Shown piece after piece: positions 27,444 through 36,883 of a stretch of DNA of 64,000 nt. The translations under genes were made by a program, and so were the position numbers. Location: the NCBI GenBank assembly GCA_020848995.1, contig JADLHA010000022.1:22003-86002 (forward strand), in the 5' to 3' direction. The notes beneath the pieces were generated by a model. That model saw only the letters and a list, made by a program, of their open reading frames with translations. It was not told the origin of the DNA and searched no databases. The DNA is from Saprospiraceae bacterium. GTDB lineage: Bacteria; Bacteroidota; Bacteroidia; Chitinophagales; Saprospiraceae. Position 1 is the first letter of the stretch; every line of letters begins with the position of its first letter.

Positions 27444-27486
27444 AAAAAAGCACTTTCCTCGCTTGCGGAAAGTGCTTTTTTGTTTT
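27444..27486 (+). terminator. Strong intrinsic terminator
   Basis: A 15-bp perfect stem (AAAAAAGCACTTTCC and GGAAAGTGCTTTTTT) with an 8-base loop is followed by TGTTTT, 23 bases after the lipoprotein stop codon. The A-run on the left arm would let it act on the other strand too. Confidence 0.9.
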
Positions 27487-27693
27487 CCATCATTAGCCAT
27501 GAAACCCATAGGTCCGGGCTTAAGATCGGCCCGCGCTGCCGCCACATACCCTGATATCCACCCAAAAATTCGTAATTTTACGCACAACGATGCAAAGAAT
27601 CACGCCGGTCACATCCTTCGTTCGCCATAAGAAAACTGCCTGTTGCCTTTTTTCGTTAGCGTTCAATTTCATACATCCAACATTCACTGCTCT

Positions 27694-28311
27694 ATGAACC
27701 TTTCTAAACCCGAATTGAATATTCCATTCCTGCTTGCCATTCCAAGTCTGTTGGTTCTCATTCAGCCCCTTGCACCAAATTCCAGATCATCATTCTCCTT
27801 CTGCCCTAACCAGACAGGATGTTTTCATCATCACGCACCCGCGAACGTCGCAAAGCTCCTTCAAGAGATGACAACGATAAAGCAACTGCCCTATGACGAT
27901 TCGACCCATTTCAACCAGTTCACTTTTGTCAACGAGCTGAACCGGGAACAAATGCGCAAATACCAACTGGACAAAATAGTTCATCCATACCATCTCGAGG
28001 ATGTCGTTCGCTCGGAATTGCGCTACAAACTGATCCTAAAGGATCATTACACTTCTCTGGTGTTCACCAGCCAGATCGGCGAGCACGAGTTGCGGACGGA
28101 TCTGGTCAACTACAATGATAAATTTGAAATTCTGGGATTTGCCACCATCGCTTACGATGAGATTGCTGAAGGCTGTTCCCGAAAAATGACAAGCCTGTCA
28201 AAATCCGGGATGGTGATCAAGGAGGTCCAATACTGTGCAGAGGAAGAAACCACCCTCGAAACCAGGTATAAATGGATGGATTCCGGCAGGATCTTGCCCC
28301 ACCACGAATAG
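27694..28311 (+). CDS. Hypothetical membrane-anchored or secreted protein
   Basis: A 205-residue product with a hydrophobic N-terminal stretch (IPFLLAIPSLLVLIQPLAP) that may be a signal or anchor. The rest is soluble and mixed alpha/beta, with the blocks LRYKLILKDHYTSLVFTSQIGEHELRTDLVNYNDKFE and MVIKEVQYCAEEETTLETRYKW. I recognise no family. ATG 27694 is chosen because the helix follows directly; a start at 27643 is possible. It lies between a terminator and the TrmO-like gene, in DNA somewhat AT-richer than the surroundings. Confidence 0.6.
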   Translation: MNLSKPELNIPFLLAIPSLLVLIQPLAPNSRSSFSFCPNQTGCFHHHAPANVAKLLQEMTTIKQLPYDDSTHFNQFTFVNELNREQMRKYQLDKIVHPYHLEDVVRSELRYKLILKDHYTSLVFTSQIGEHELRTDLVNYNDKFEILGFATIAYDEIAEGCSRKMTSLSKSGMVIKEVQYCAEEETTLETRYKWMDSGRILPHHE

Positions 28312-28380
28312 GCACATCCCATTGGCCGTATCGCGGAATCGCATCTCATGGCAGAAATGGTACAAAATATTTTACCACAC

Positions 28381-28845
28381 ATGTCCAGAATGGAAATACA
28401 ATTCACTCCGGTTGCGGTTGTTCGAAACTCGCGGAAAGAGGCCTTCGACGACGATTGGGAGTCCGTAGAATCAGAAATTGAACTTGCCGATCACCTTCCG
28501 GCTGAGTCATTGGACGGCATATCCGGATTCTCTCATCTTGAGATCATTTATTTTTTCGACCGGATAAAAAACGAGGACGTCGCGTTGTCCGGGAGACCGA
28601 GGGGCAATCCGAACTATCCTTCGGTGGGCATATTCGCCCAGCGAAAAAAAAACCGACCCAACAAGATCGGGCTAGCCACTGTAGAGTTGCTGGAACACCG
28701 TGGCAGGAGTCTCTTCGTCCGCATGCTCGATGCAATTGATGGGACGCCGGTATTGGACATCAAGCCCGTATTTAAAGAATATAAACCCAGCAAGCCAATC
28801 CTCCAGCCGGAGTGGGTCGGAGATCTAATGAAAAATTATTGGTAA
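28381..28845 (+). CDS. TrmO/TsaA-like SAM-dependent methyltransferase
   Basis: The 154-residue product has the TsaA (UPF0066) fold signatures: FTPVAVVRNSRKEAFDDDW, ESLDGISGFSHLEIIYFF, PSVGIFAQRKKNRPNKIGLATVELL and DGTPVLDIKPVFKEY. TrmO methylates N6-threonylcarbamoyladenosine at position 37 of tRNA using SAM. This is a short form without the C-terminal domain of E. coli TrmO, so its substrate may differ. Start codons at 28348, 28381 and 28390 are all possible; the domain begins right after the last. Confidence 0.85.
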   Translation: MSRMEIQFTPVAVVRNSRKEAFDDDWESVESEIELADHLPAESLDGISGFSHLEIIYFFDRIKNEDVALSGRPRGNPNYPSVGIFAQRKKNRPNKIGLATVELLEHRGRSLFVRMLDAIDGTPVLDIKPVFKEYKPSKPILQPEWVGDLMKNYW

Positions 28846-29039
28846 GCGAGAAGTTTCGGAATTGCAATCTGAATGCAGTCCATGCCACCAGCCCGAATGC
28901 TCGATGAAACCGTACTTTCCGTGTAACATGAAAAATGTTGAGTGCCCGCCGTTTGCCAATTGCATCATGTACTCCGCGGAGCCATATAATCTTCTTTTGC
29001 ATTCATTTTCTGCCGCGACGGGAGTTCTGTGAGGTGCCC

Positions 29040-31187
29040 TTAACGCTTTATAAATTTCCCGTGTTTACGGCTACCTGAATGCGTGGTAGCCTCGATGTGA
29101 TAGAGCCCAGCGGGCAGGTCAAAGACTTCAATGGGCGGATTTCTTTCGACTGAGTGCTCGCAATGCTTTCTTTGCCTTCCGTTGAAATCAAAAATGCTGA
29201 CCTCATCCCAGTCAAAGTCCAAAAAGAGCAACCTGTTCGCAGGATTCGGAAATACCGCTATGCTCCCCCTTGCTGCATCGGGATTTTTTGTGTCGGTTGT
29301 GACTTTTGTTATGGTAATGATTACTTTGCTCACCGCTTCCGGATAGACATTGATTTGGGGAATGACAACCAGGTCGTCAGCGAGTACCGTTGCCGTATCA
29401 CTTTGCAGGATAATATCCGGGCTCACACTTTTTACATTCCAGTAGATCCGTTGTCCGGTAGTAGGTCTGAATTTTTGGGGTCGCCTGATGGCAAGATCGG
29501 CTGTCAGATATTCCTGCGTTGAGTTGTCGTTGCCAAAAATGGAGTTGCTTTCGAGCCAGGCGGTCGCGGACCAGGATTGCGGCGTTTCCGTCACATTTTC
29601 CCATCGGTGATAACCGCCCCATGTGCCCCAGTTATCTCCATCTCCGTTGTCAATTCCAATTCTCCCGGTTCCCGGATCGTTGTTTCTGACATCGAAGCGG
29701 TGATTAAAGAAAGCGGGAAACGATTCGTCGCTGCGAAAATGCGCTTCGGCAAAATTGACATTGTCGCTTGCTGTTTGTTGATGGGGTGCACTTCCGGATA
29801 TCCAATGATCGCCGAAGGCAGGAGCCATGTCGACACCGTGTGGGCGTTCGCTCCAATGGTTATGTATTCCCTTCCCCAGGGAATCGCATACCCGGAAATT
29901 TTTGACTACGGTTGGGCTCCAACGCATGGTTCCGTTGTCGTCATTTTTGCCGTGCCAATGCCGGATATGCGGCAAGTCTCGCTCAGGTGAGCAGTTGGTG
30001 TACAAATCCCAGAGGTCGTAAAACCGGACGGCATCTCCCATTCTATTGACCAGGTTGGTAGGAAAATTGTCGACCGACGTTCCAAAAATGACCCGTGTGG
30101 TCGAGGTATCCAGGGGGCCCGCACAACCGGTATTGAAAAGGGTAGCCGAGCTAAAATGTTGAGGATAGGCTTTAACGAGCGCGAGTGCTCCGGCAGATCC
30201 CATGCTGTGGCCATGAACGTGAATGCGATTTTTGTCTACATTGAAATGCCTGGCCAGCCAATGGTTGATCCAAACGTATCTGCGCTGGGTATAGTTGATG
30301 ATGGTATCTGCCAGCAAAGTGTCTCTCATGGAGAAGGGATTGTAATTTTTTGCCCATCCATAATGCCAGGTAGCCTGATCCGGGTTGGGTGGATTCACAC
30401 TGCGATACCCATACATGTTATCATCCTGGGCAACGAGGATCCCAAAGTCCGGGTTGATGCCGATCTCCATTCGCGATCCTGCAAGTGACTGCCTGGCCCT
30501 GCCCTGCCCGCCGTGCAACCATACGGAGAGTGGGAATGCATTGGAAGTGTCGAGCTGCCCGGGAACGCTGACCAGAAACAAGCCAGGCATGCCGTTTTTC
30601 GGCGCATTGGCCATAATGGGGAAGTCAGGTCGTCCCTCCCAGTGATTTTGCCTGCCATCTGTCCAAAGGCAGAAAGCAAGGCACTGGTAACCGGCAGTAA
30701 AAGGCGAGGGAAACACGCGCTGGAGATGGCATTCAACGGGATCGGATTGGGGATCATAATCAAAGGCAATGGCCGAATTGGTCAAGTTCATCCCGCGAAT
30801 CACCGTGTCGGTTCCAGGCTTCACCACTGCAAAATAAAGAGAGTCTGCCTGGTGTGGAGTAAAAACAAAAAGGCCTTCGTTTTGTAAAAGTTGATAGTAA
30901 CCGAGCTTCCCATTGGGGATTCTGTAACTTGCATTGGAGTCCATAACGTTTTCCTTCAATGCATACGCAAAGGATTCAAGAGCAAAAGGCTTTCCGATCA
31001 ACACTGCCTGGGATACCTTCTGAAAAGAAACCGGACTTGCATATACCTCGTAATGCTCTTCAACCGGAAGATTCGATTTCCAAACAATAAAAACCTGACC
31101 GTCTGCGTACCAGGCCCTCAAATCCGATTGCGATCTTACGAGATGAGGAATGACAACAAGACAGATTAAGATCAATGAGTTCTTCAT
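29040..31187 (-). CDS. Secreted alpha/beta-hydrolase (esterase-like) with T9SS sorting domain
   Basis: The 715-residue product has a signal peptide (MKNSLILICLVVIPHLVRSQ), a beta-rich N-terminal region, and an alpha/beta-hydrolase core with the nucleophile elbow HVHGHSMGSAGALALV. The approach sequence VWLHGGQG and a late His candidate in WSERPHGVDM complete the likely triad. A type A T9SS sorting domain ends the chain (AVFPNPANRLLFLDF...LPAGLYHIEATT). Feruloyl-esterase- or PHB-depolymerase-like chemistry is possible but not shown. ATG 31187 is preferred to an upstream start at 31256. The gene is not in an operon with its neighbours. Confidence 0.87.
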   Translation of the reverse strand: MKNSLILICLVVIPHLVRSQSDLRAWYADGQVFIVWKSNLPVEEHYEVYASPVSFQKVSQAVLIGKPFALESFAYALKENVMDSNASYRIPNGKLGYYQLLQNEGLFVFTPHQADSLYFAVVKPGTDTVIRGMNLTNSAIAFDYDPQSDPVECHLQRVFPSPFTAGYQCLAFCLWTDGRQNHWEGRPDFPIMANAPKNGMPGLFLVSVPGQLDTSNAFPLSVWLHGGQGRARQSLAGSRMEIGINPDFGILVAQDDNMYGYRSVNPPNPDQATWHYGWAKNYNPFSMRDTLLADTIINYTQRRYVWINHWLARHFNVDKNRIHVHGHSMGSAGALALVKAYPQHFSSATLFNTGCAGPLDTSTTRVIFGTSVDNFPTNLVNRMGDAVRFYDLWDLYTNCSPERDLPHIRHWHGKNDDNGTMRWSPTVVKNFRVCDSLGKGIHNHWSERPHGVDMAPAFGDHWISGSAPHQQTASDNVNFAEAHFRSDESFPAFFNHRFDVRNNDPGTGRIGIDNGDGDNWGTWGGYHRWENVTETPQSWSATAWLESNSIFGNDNSTQEYLTADLAIRRPQKFRPTTGQRIYWNVKSVSPDIILQSDTATVLADDLVVIPQINVYPEAVSKVIITITKVTTDTKNPDAARGSIAVFPNPANRLLFLDFDWDEVSIFDFNGRQRKHCEHSVERNPPIEVFDLPAGLYHIEATTHSGSRKHGKFIKR

Positions 31188-31543
31188 GTTTTCCGGGTTC
31201 AATACCAAATTAAAAATTAAAGACCGTGTTGTATGATTATTAAGTTGCTTCAACACTGGTCAAAAGTAATCAATTCCATTTACATCCATACTCCGCATAG
31301 CATTCAACTCGATTTTCAACTCATCCTAAAAATGCCTCCCTTAAGAAAAATCAATGAAACCCTCTTGGGAAGCGTTTCCTTTCAAAACACCCATGAAAAT
31401 TGCTCCAGAAAAACTTCATCCAACTTTGTTGCTGATGCAGCAATGTACCCAATTCACTATTTGGGCTATATTTGCAAACAATCGTTAGGGCGCCAAAACC
31501 ATATCCTGAATGGGGGATCTAATCTAAATTAGCAACGCGCTGT
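31188..31543. other. Intergenic region between divergent genes
   Basis: This 356-base gap separates the esterase gene (minus) from the SRPBCC gene (plus) and must hold both promoters. The clearest element is TATATTTG at 31467-31474 on the plus strand. A plus-strand open frame at 31233-31532 has no recognisable domain and I do not regard it as a gene. Confidence 0.5.
31467..31474 (+). promoter_or_regulatory. Bacteroidota -7-like element upstream of SRPBCC gene
   Basis: TATATTTG matches TAnnTTTG exactly, 69 bases before ATG 31544. No matching -33 TTTG was found at the right spacing, so this is only a candidate. Confidence 0.4.
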
Positions 31544-32047
31544 ATGAATACAGAAGTAAGCATATCATCTGTCTTTGAATGTTCGCTCGAAAGAGCGTTT
31601 AAGACGCCATTGTTGTGCGACGTAAGCAAAGTTCATACGGGATATGGCATCATGCCCAAGGTAACCCATTGCACTGAAGATGAAGGGTGGGGAAAGCCGG
31701 GATCCAGCAAAAAGGTGCACGTCGTAAAATCCCTCACCCAAAAGGGTGGTTTTGCTTCTGTCGACCGGATTCTCGAAAGGGCAGAAAATCAATACTGGCT
31801 GTTTCAGGTGGACCAGTTTCAATCCTGGATATTGGGATTTGACCGGTTTACTGGGAAATGGACAGTCACCGAACTGGCACCCAACAGGGTGCGTGTTGAT
31901 TATCAATTCACCCTGCATTCAACCGTTCCCTGGTTGTATCCTCTGAACTGGCTGTTTGCCAGGCTTTTTTGGCAAAACTACATGAGGCATGTGCTGGAAA
32001 ACATCCGGAATTTGGCATACAGGAAGGAGCCCTATATGTATGCATGA
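31544..32047 (+). CDS. SRPBCC-fold (polyketide cyclase-like) protein
   Basis: A 167-residue protein with the START/SRPBCC layout: an N-terminal strand and helix (VSISSVFECSLERAFKTPLL), central strands (KKVHVVKSLTQKGGFASVDRILE, TGKWTVTELAPNRVRVDYQFTL) and a long C-terminal helix (WQNYMRHVLENIRNLAY). Such proteins bind hydrophobic ligands in the cytoplasm; no ligand can be named. It appears monocistronic, and no signal peptide is present. Confidence 0.72.
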   Translation: MNTEVSISSVFECSLERAFKTPLLCDVSKVHTGYGIMPKVTHCTEDEGWGKPGSSKKVHVVKSLTQKGGFASVDRILERAENQYWLFQVDQFQSWILGFDRFTGKWTVTELAPNRVRVDYQFTLHSTVPWLYPLNWLFARLFWQNYMRHVLENIRNLAYRKEPYMYA

Positions 32048-32290
32048 AGCTTTTTTCTGCATGGTGAGGCATGGATATTCCGGCTCAACCCGCAAAGCGC
32101 TTAGCAATTGATTCAAGGCATACCGCGACCTCAACGAACGATTTGTCTTTGCCATCGATTCCTTAGGGCACTTCTAAAACCCCCTCTTGCGCCAGCCAGA
32201 CCGCACAGGCTCACGCGCTCAATGAATTTAGCGAGGCAGCCCCTTTCATTCTGGCATCAAAATCAAAATGGAGTTTTTAGAAGGACCCTT

Positions 32291-32298
32291 TAACTTTG
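32291..32298 (+). promoter_or_regulatory. Bacteroidota -7 element upstream of 32316 gene
   Basis: TAACTTTG matches TAnnTTTG, 17 bases before ATG 32316. This position supports translation from 32316 rather than from ATG 32268, which lies upstream of the element. Confidence 0.5.
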
Positions 32299-32315
32299 GG
32301 CAAAACAAATTCACC

Positions 32316-33122
32316 ATGTCATTGCGTCTCATCACGGCGATTGCCATTCTCTCCTCATGCTCAGGCTTATTCCTGCAATATTCCTCCAATCCGCCAACTG
32401 GACATACGGGAGCCCCTGGAGAACCCACCTGCGCTCGTAGTGGTTGCCACGAAGGGGGAAGTTTTACGGGAAATCCGGAAATCGCCGGACTCCCGGACAC
32501 CCTCATCGGAGGGCAGGAGTACGAGGTTCGGTTCATCAGCCGATCCGGCAGTGCTTTGAGAACTGGATTCCAGTTGACTGTATTGGACGATGGGTTTTCT
32601 TCCGTTGGAACGTTGAGCGAAATTCCCTTTGAAAAGGTAGACATCATCCGGGATGACATTACCCGACGTACTTATGCGCGCCACGCATCTGCATTGTTCT
32701 ATGACGCAAAGGGTGAAGCGTCCTGGAAATTTAAGTTCAAAGCGCCGGCATCGGTTTACAACGACAGCCTGACGATTTATTTTGCCTGTATGCTGGCAAA
32801 CGCCAATGGGGATCCATCAGGTGACAATCCCATCGTTTCCAAAAAGACCTACCGGTTTAAATCAACTGTTAACGATGAAAAAATCTCAGGCTCCTCCTTC
32901 GAAATTGCCTTGAAGTATGAAGGGGGAACCCTGGTGTTTCCTGACGACGTTTCATCCCGGGTGAGAAGAATACAAATCGCAAATGCGACGGGAAACATCG
33001 TTTACAGCAATATGGGCCTGAACGTCAATCCGTTTCCCTTGAAATCCCTCCTACCCGGACTTTATTACGTTTCGTTTCATGTTGATGGTCGCCTATACCA
33101 ACGGGCGATTTACCATCAATAG
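32316..33122 (+). CDS. Secreted Reeler/choice-of-anchor-type protein with T9SS-like C-terminus
   Basis: The 268-residue product has a signal peptide, then the segment NPPTGHTGAPGEPTCARSGCHEGGSF, the opening of a Bacteroidota domain family that normally carries a CxxCH haem site. Here the spacing is CxxxxCH. A beta-sandwich follows (residues about 55-185), and the C-terminal 80 residues end like a T9SS type A sorting signal (SLLPGLYYVSFHVDG). It is therefore probably a cell-surface protein. ATG 32316 is supported by the promoter element just before it. Confidence 0.78.
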   Translation: MSLRLITAIAILSSCSGLFLQYSSNPPTGHTGAPGEPTCARSGCHEGGSFTGNPEIAGLPDTLIGGQEYEVRFISRSGSALRTGFQLTVLDDGFSSVGTLSEIPFEKVDIIRDDITRRTYARHASALFYDAKGEASWKFKFKAPASVYNDSLTIYFACMLANANGDPSGDNPIVSKKTYRFKSTVNDEKISGSSFEIALKYEGGTLVFPDDVSSRVRRIQIANATGNIVYSNMGLNVNPFPLKSLLPGLYYVSFHVDGRLYQRAIYHQ

Positions 33123-33144
33123 CAATCGCGCTTCATCAGAAACC

Positions 33145-35199
33145 TCAATAATTCAGCAACTCGCGCAACAGTGCCTCCACCTTATCCGCATTGGGGAGCA
33201 TTTCCCGTTCCAGGGTGGCGTTGAGGGGAATGGCTGGCAGGTCTTTTGCACCCAGGCACCGGACGGGAGCGTCGAGGTATTCAAAGCAATGCTCGGAAAT
33301 CCTTCCGGCAAGGCTTTGGGCGAAACTGTTTTCCAGGGTTTCCTCCGTTAGCACCAAACAGCGGTGGTGCTTACGTACGTATGCATACACAGCATCGAAA
33401 TCTAAGGGAGTGAGGGTGCGCAAATCGAGAATGCTTACCTTGCCCGGAATCTTCAACGCGGCGTTCAATGCCCAATGAACTCCCATGCCGTAAGTGATAA
33501 CAACCGCGGATGTTTGGTTCGCATCGGCTTCAAGCACCAACCGCGCCTTTCCCAAGGGTATACAGTAATCTTCGTCAGGCATGACGCACCGCGCGGCTTC
33601 CGTGCCGGGAACCTTTGACCAGTAAAGACCTTTATGTTCGAAGACGACAACGGGATTGGGATCGTAGTATGCCGCTTTGAGCAGTCCTTTCAGGTCGGCA
33701 CCATTCGAGGGGTAAGCGACCTTGAGCCCTTTGATGTTGCAGACTACGGACTCGATGCTCGAAGAGTGGTAAGGCCCTCCGCTTCCGTATGCACCGATGG
33801 GAACGCGAAGGATCATACTGACAGGCCATTTTCCATTACTCAGATAACACGAGCGAGCTACTTCGGTAAAAAGCTGGTTTAATCCAGGCCAGATGTAATC
33901 CGCAAACTGCACTTCGACGATGGGTTTGAGTCCAACAGCAGACATTCCAACCGTACTGCCAACGATGAAAGCTTCCTGAATGGGCGTGTTAAAGACCCGG
34001 TGGTCACCAAATTTGTGAGCCAGAGTTGCCGCCTCGCGAAAAACGCCACCCAGTCTGCGACCAACATCTTGTCCGTAAAGCAAACATTCGGGATGGCGGT
34101 GCATCAATTCTTCGATGGCGAGCAAGGCACAATCAACCATCACCCTTTCTTGGCCCCCTTCCGGATGGCGTACTCCGGTTTCCTCTACGATGGGGGTCGG
34201 AGCAAACACATGGGTGTAGAGGTCTTCTGGCTTAGGGTCTTCGGCGGTTCTGGCCCTGGCAAAGTCTCTTTCTACGCGCTCTTTGGCAGCAAGCTCCGCG
34301 TACTCCAGCTCGTCCTCTGTATAGCCCTCGCGAAGCAATGTGGTCCTCAGCGCAGGATACGGATCTCTTTTGGCATGTTCCGCCAGGTCGTCCCGGTACC
34401 AGTCTTTTCGAACCCCGCTGGTGTGGTGATTCAGCAAGGGGACCCTTGCATGGAGGAGTACCGGGCAACGACTTTTGCGGATCCGGGCAAGCAGCTTTCC
34501 GATGGTGGTGTAGCAAGCCGCGAAATCGGACCCGTCTATGCTTTGGGCTTCCAGCCCGGGAAAGCCACGGGCAAAATCCAGCGCAGTACCGCTGCGGATT
34601 TCGGAAGCATGAGCACTAATGTCCCATTCGTTGTCCTGAACGAAAAACAAAATCGGAAGTTTTCGCACCGAAGCCATGTGCAAGGCCTCCGCAACTTCAC
34701 CTTCCGTCATGGACGCGTCTCCGAGGGAACAAACCGCGACCGGCAGCGGCTCTTCTGCGGAGTGTAAACCCAATTGTTCCCTGTATGCCAGACCAAGGGC
34801 AACGCCCGTTGTGGGTATGGCTTGCATACCGGTAGCCGACGACTGGTGGGGTATTTTGGGCATTCCGCTCCGCCGAAGGCTTGGATGGCTGTAGTAGGTG
34901 CGTCCTCCCGAAAAGGGGTCTTCTCTTTTGGCCATCAGTTGCAACATCAGTTCCCACGGCTCCATCCCGATGGCCAGTAAAAGAGCATCGTCGCGGTAAT
35001 AGGCAGACAGATAATCTTCCGAAAGCAAATGAAGGCCCAAGGCAATTTGCACCGCCTCGTGACCACGGGATGTCGCATGAACGTATTTGCTGGTCAGCTT
35101 GACCTGGTCCTCATATAGTTCGGCCATACACTTAGCCGTGGCCATCAGGCGAAAAGCGCGCATCAACAGATCGGGCTGGATGGGTGTCGATTTCTTCAC
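33145..35199 (-). CDS. Fused E1 alpha/beta of a branched-chain 2-oxoacid dehydrogenase
   Basis: The 684-residue chain joins both E1 subunits. The alpha half (about 1-340) has the ThDP motif (GDASMTEGEVAEAL ... VQDNEWDIS), RGHEAVQIALG and HHTSGVRKDWYR. The beta half starts near residue 360 (MVDCALLAIEELMHRHPECLLYGQDVG) and includes FNTPIQEAFIVGSTVGMSAVGLKPIVEVQF and the C-terminal transketolase domain. It decarboxylates branched-chain 2-oxoacids and passes the acyl group to E2; E2 and E3 are not in the window. The start is GTG 35199, preceded by TACCTTTG at 35220-35227. Such fusions are common in Bacteroidota. Confidence 0.93.
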   Translation of the reverse strand: MKKSTPIQPDLLMRAFRLMATAKCMAELYEDQVKLTSKYVHATSRGHEAVQIALGLHLLSEDYLSAYYRDDALLLAIGMEPWELMLQLMAKREDPFSGGRTYYSHPSLRRSGMPKIPHQSSATGMQAIPTTGVALGLAYREQLGLHSAEEPLPVAVCSLGDASMTEGEVAEALHMASVRKLPILFFVQDNEWDISAHASEIRSGTALDFARGFPGLEAQSIDGSDFAACYTTIGKLLARIRKSRCPVLLHARVPLLNHHTSGVRKDWYRDDLAEHAKRDPYPALRTTLLREGYTEDELEYAELAAKERVERDFARARTAEDPKPEDLYTHVFAPTPIVEETGVRHPEGGQERVMVDCALLAIEELMHRHPECLLYGQDVGRRLGGVFREAATLAHKFGDHRVFNTPIQEAFIVGSTVGMSAVGLKPIVEVQFADYIWPGLNQLFTEVARSCYLSNGKWPVSMILRVPIGAYGSGGPYHSSSIESVVCNIKGLKVAYPSNGADLKGLLKAAYYDPNPVVVFEHKGLYWSKVPGTEAARCVMPDEDYCIPLGKARLVLEADANQTSAVVITYGMGVHWALNAALKIPGKVSILDLRTLTPLDFDAVYAYVRKHHRCLVLTEETLENSFAQSLAGRISEHCFEYLDAPVRCLGAKDLPAIPLNATLEREMLPNADKVEALLRELLNY

Positions 35200-35219
35200 G
35201 GGTCAGGGTCGTAGCCCCG

Positions 35220-35227
35220 CAAAGGTA
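35220..35227 (-). promoter_or_regulatory. Bacteroidota -7 element upstream of fused E1 gene
   Basis: On the minus strand TACCTTTG matches TAnnTTTG exactly, 20 bases before the GTG start. It suggests that the E1 gene has its own transcript rather than depending on the upstream kdsA operon. Confidence 0.5.
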
Positions 35228-35272
35228 TCAATCCTTCGAATGGAAACGGGAAGGACCGGAGACGGCAACCGG

Positions 35273-36883
35273 TTATTCCGGATGATCCCGGGCCTGGTCC
35301 ACAATTCCACGACTTTCCTCGATTTGGCAGCCGGCCATCAGTGCGGCAATGGCTCTCGCTACTTTTTGTCCGTCCATCGCAGCGGAGAGTATACCGCCCG
35401 CATATCCTGCACCCTCTCCTGCCGGATGCAGGTTGGACAGATCCGGGTGGCAAAGAGCAGGAGCCACGCGCGGTATGGTCACCGGCGCGCTGGTTCTGGA
35501 TTCTGTGGCGATGAGCACGGCATCCGGATCCAAAAATCCGGGATGCCGGCGGCACAAGGTGGACAGCCCCTCGCGGAGGCGAAGACTGAGTTCCGCGGGC
35601 AGCAGCGCAGACAGGTTCTGCGGGTAGATGCCTGGAATGTACGAGCAGTCAGGAAGCGTTTGGCTGATCTGTCTTTTGAGAAAATCGCCCAATCGCTGAG
35701 CAGGCGCCCGCTGGGAACCATCACCGGCATCGAACATCTTCCTTTCGATGCTCGCCTGGAAATCCATGCCCCTGAGAACGCCACTGGAGGCAAAGGGCAA
35801 AAAATCTGAATCGTCTACTGCGGTGACCAGGCCGCTGTTGGCAAAAGGGGAATCCCTTCGGGAGAGCGACATGCCGTTGACCACCAATTCGCCCGGAGCA
35901 GTTGCAGCAGGAACAATTAGGCCTCCCGGGCACATGCAAAAGGAAAATACGCCCTTTCCCCGTGCCTGACAGCTCATGGAGTAGCTGGCTGGGGGAAGGT
36001 ACTCCGGCCGGGACTTCAGGTGATATTGCATGGCATCTACGGTACTTTGAGGATGCTCGATGCGCAGGCCAAGAGCGAAGGGTTTGGTCTGCATGGCAAT
36101 TTGCCGGGAAGCAAACAATCTGTAGATCTCGCGGGCTGAATGTCCCGTGGCAAGGATAACGCGGTCGACATGCCAATCCTTCCCTTCAGCAATCAGTCTT
36201 CGAACGCGTCCGCTTTCTACCACCATGTCGCAAACGCGCTGTCCGAAGTGAACTTCTCCACCGGCTTGTTCGATGCGGCAGCGGATGTTTTCGACGATTC
36301 CCGGCAGCTTGTTGCTGCCAATGTGAGGGTGGGCTTCGACGAGGATTTCCGGATTGGCGCCGTGCGCAACCAGCCATTCGAGGGCGGTGCGCACATCTCC
36401 GCGCTTGTCGGCACGGGTGTACAGCTTTCCATCAGAGTAAGTTCCGGCACCCCCTTCGCCAAAACAATAATTTGAATCGGGATTTACAACACCGGATTGC
36501 TGTATTGCCCGCAAGTCGCGGCGCCGGGCGCGAACGTCTTTTCCTCGTTCGAGGACCACCGGCCTTAAGCCTGCACGGATGAGCTCGAGGGCCGCAAAGT
36601 ACCCGCAAGGGCCCGCTCCAACAATGTGCACGGTTTTCCCGCCGGAAACATCACCACCTTCAAATTCAATGGGTCTTTGAGGGGGGAGCAAACCGAAGTA
36701 CACCTCAGCCCGTAGCACCCAAACGATGTTCCGGCTTCTGGCATCAATGCTTTTTCTAAGAATGCGGTAGGAAAACTCCTGATCCCCCGGCAGTCGCAAT
36801 TCTTTCCTGATGGCACTGTGGTGCGCTGACGTTTCATCCAGTGAGGCTGCCGGAATGCGATAGTTTACAATGGGAGTGTTCAT
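35273..36883 (-). CDS. FAD-dependent dehydrogenase (COG2509 type)
   Basis: A 536-residue flavoprotein: an N-terminal domain of about 80 residues, then the dinucleotide-binding VHIVGAGPCGYFAALEL and VLERGKDVRARRRD. The family signatures NYCFGEGGAGTYSDGKLYTR and EAHPHIGSNKLPGIVENIR follow, then DRVILATGHSAREIY and a C-terminal FAD-contact HPAGEGAGYAGGILSAAMDG. COG2509 proteins are widespread but their reaction is not settled. The ATG overlaps the kdsA stop codon by 4 bases (ATGA), so it is the third gene of the SPOR - kdsA - dehydrogenase operon. Confidence 0.9.
   Translation of the reverse strand: MNTPIVNYRIPAASLDETSAHHSAIRKELRLPGDQEFSYRILRKSIDARSRNIVWVLRAEVYFGLLPPQRPIEFEGGDVSGGKTVHIVGAGPCGYFAALELIRAGLRPVVLERGKDVRARRRDLRAIQQSGVVNPDSNYCFGEGGAGTYSDGKLYTRADKRGDVRTALEWLVAHGANPEILVEAHPHIGSNKLPGIVENIRCRIEQAGGEVHFGQRVCDMVVESGRVRRLIAEGKDWHVDRVILATGHSAREIYRLFASRQIAMQTKPFALGLRIEHPQSTVDAMQYHLKSRPEYLPPASYSMSCQARGKGVFSFCMCPGGLIVPAATAPGELVVNGMSLSRRDSPFANSGLVTAVDDSDFLPFASSGVLRGMDFQASIERKMFDAGDGSQRAPAQRLGDFLKRQISQTLPDCSYIPGIYPQNLSALLPAELSLRLREGLSTLCRRHPGFLDPDAVLIATESRTSAPVTIPRVAPALCHPDLSNLHPAGEGAGYAGGILSAAMDGQKVARAIAALMAGCQIEESRGIVDQARDHPE

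Noticed and set aside
28772..29002. A 76-codon minus-strand frame after the TrmO-like gene
   Set aside because: It overlaps the 3' end of the TrmO-like gene on the other strand and shows no family features.
31233..31532. A 99-codon plus-strand frame between the esterase and SRPBCC genes
   Set aside because: It has no domain or signal sequence, lies in the gap holding divergent promoters and overlaps a -7-like element.
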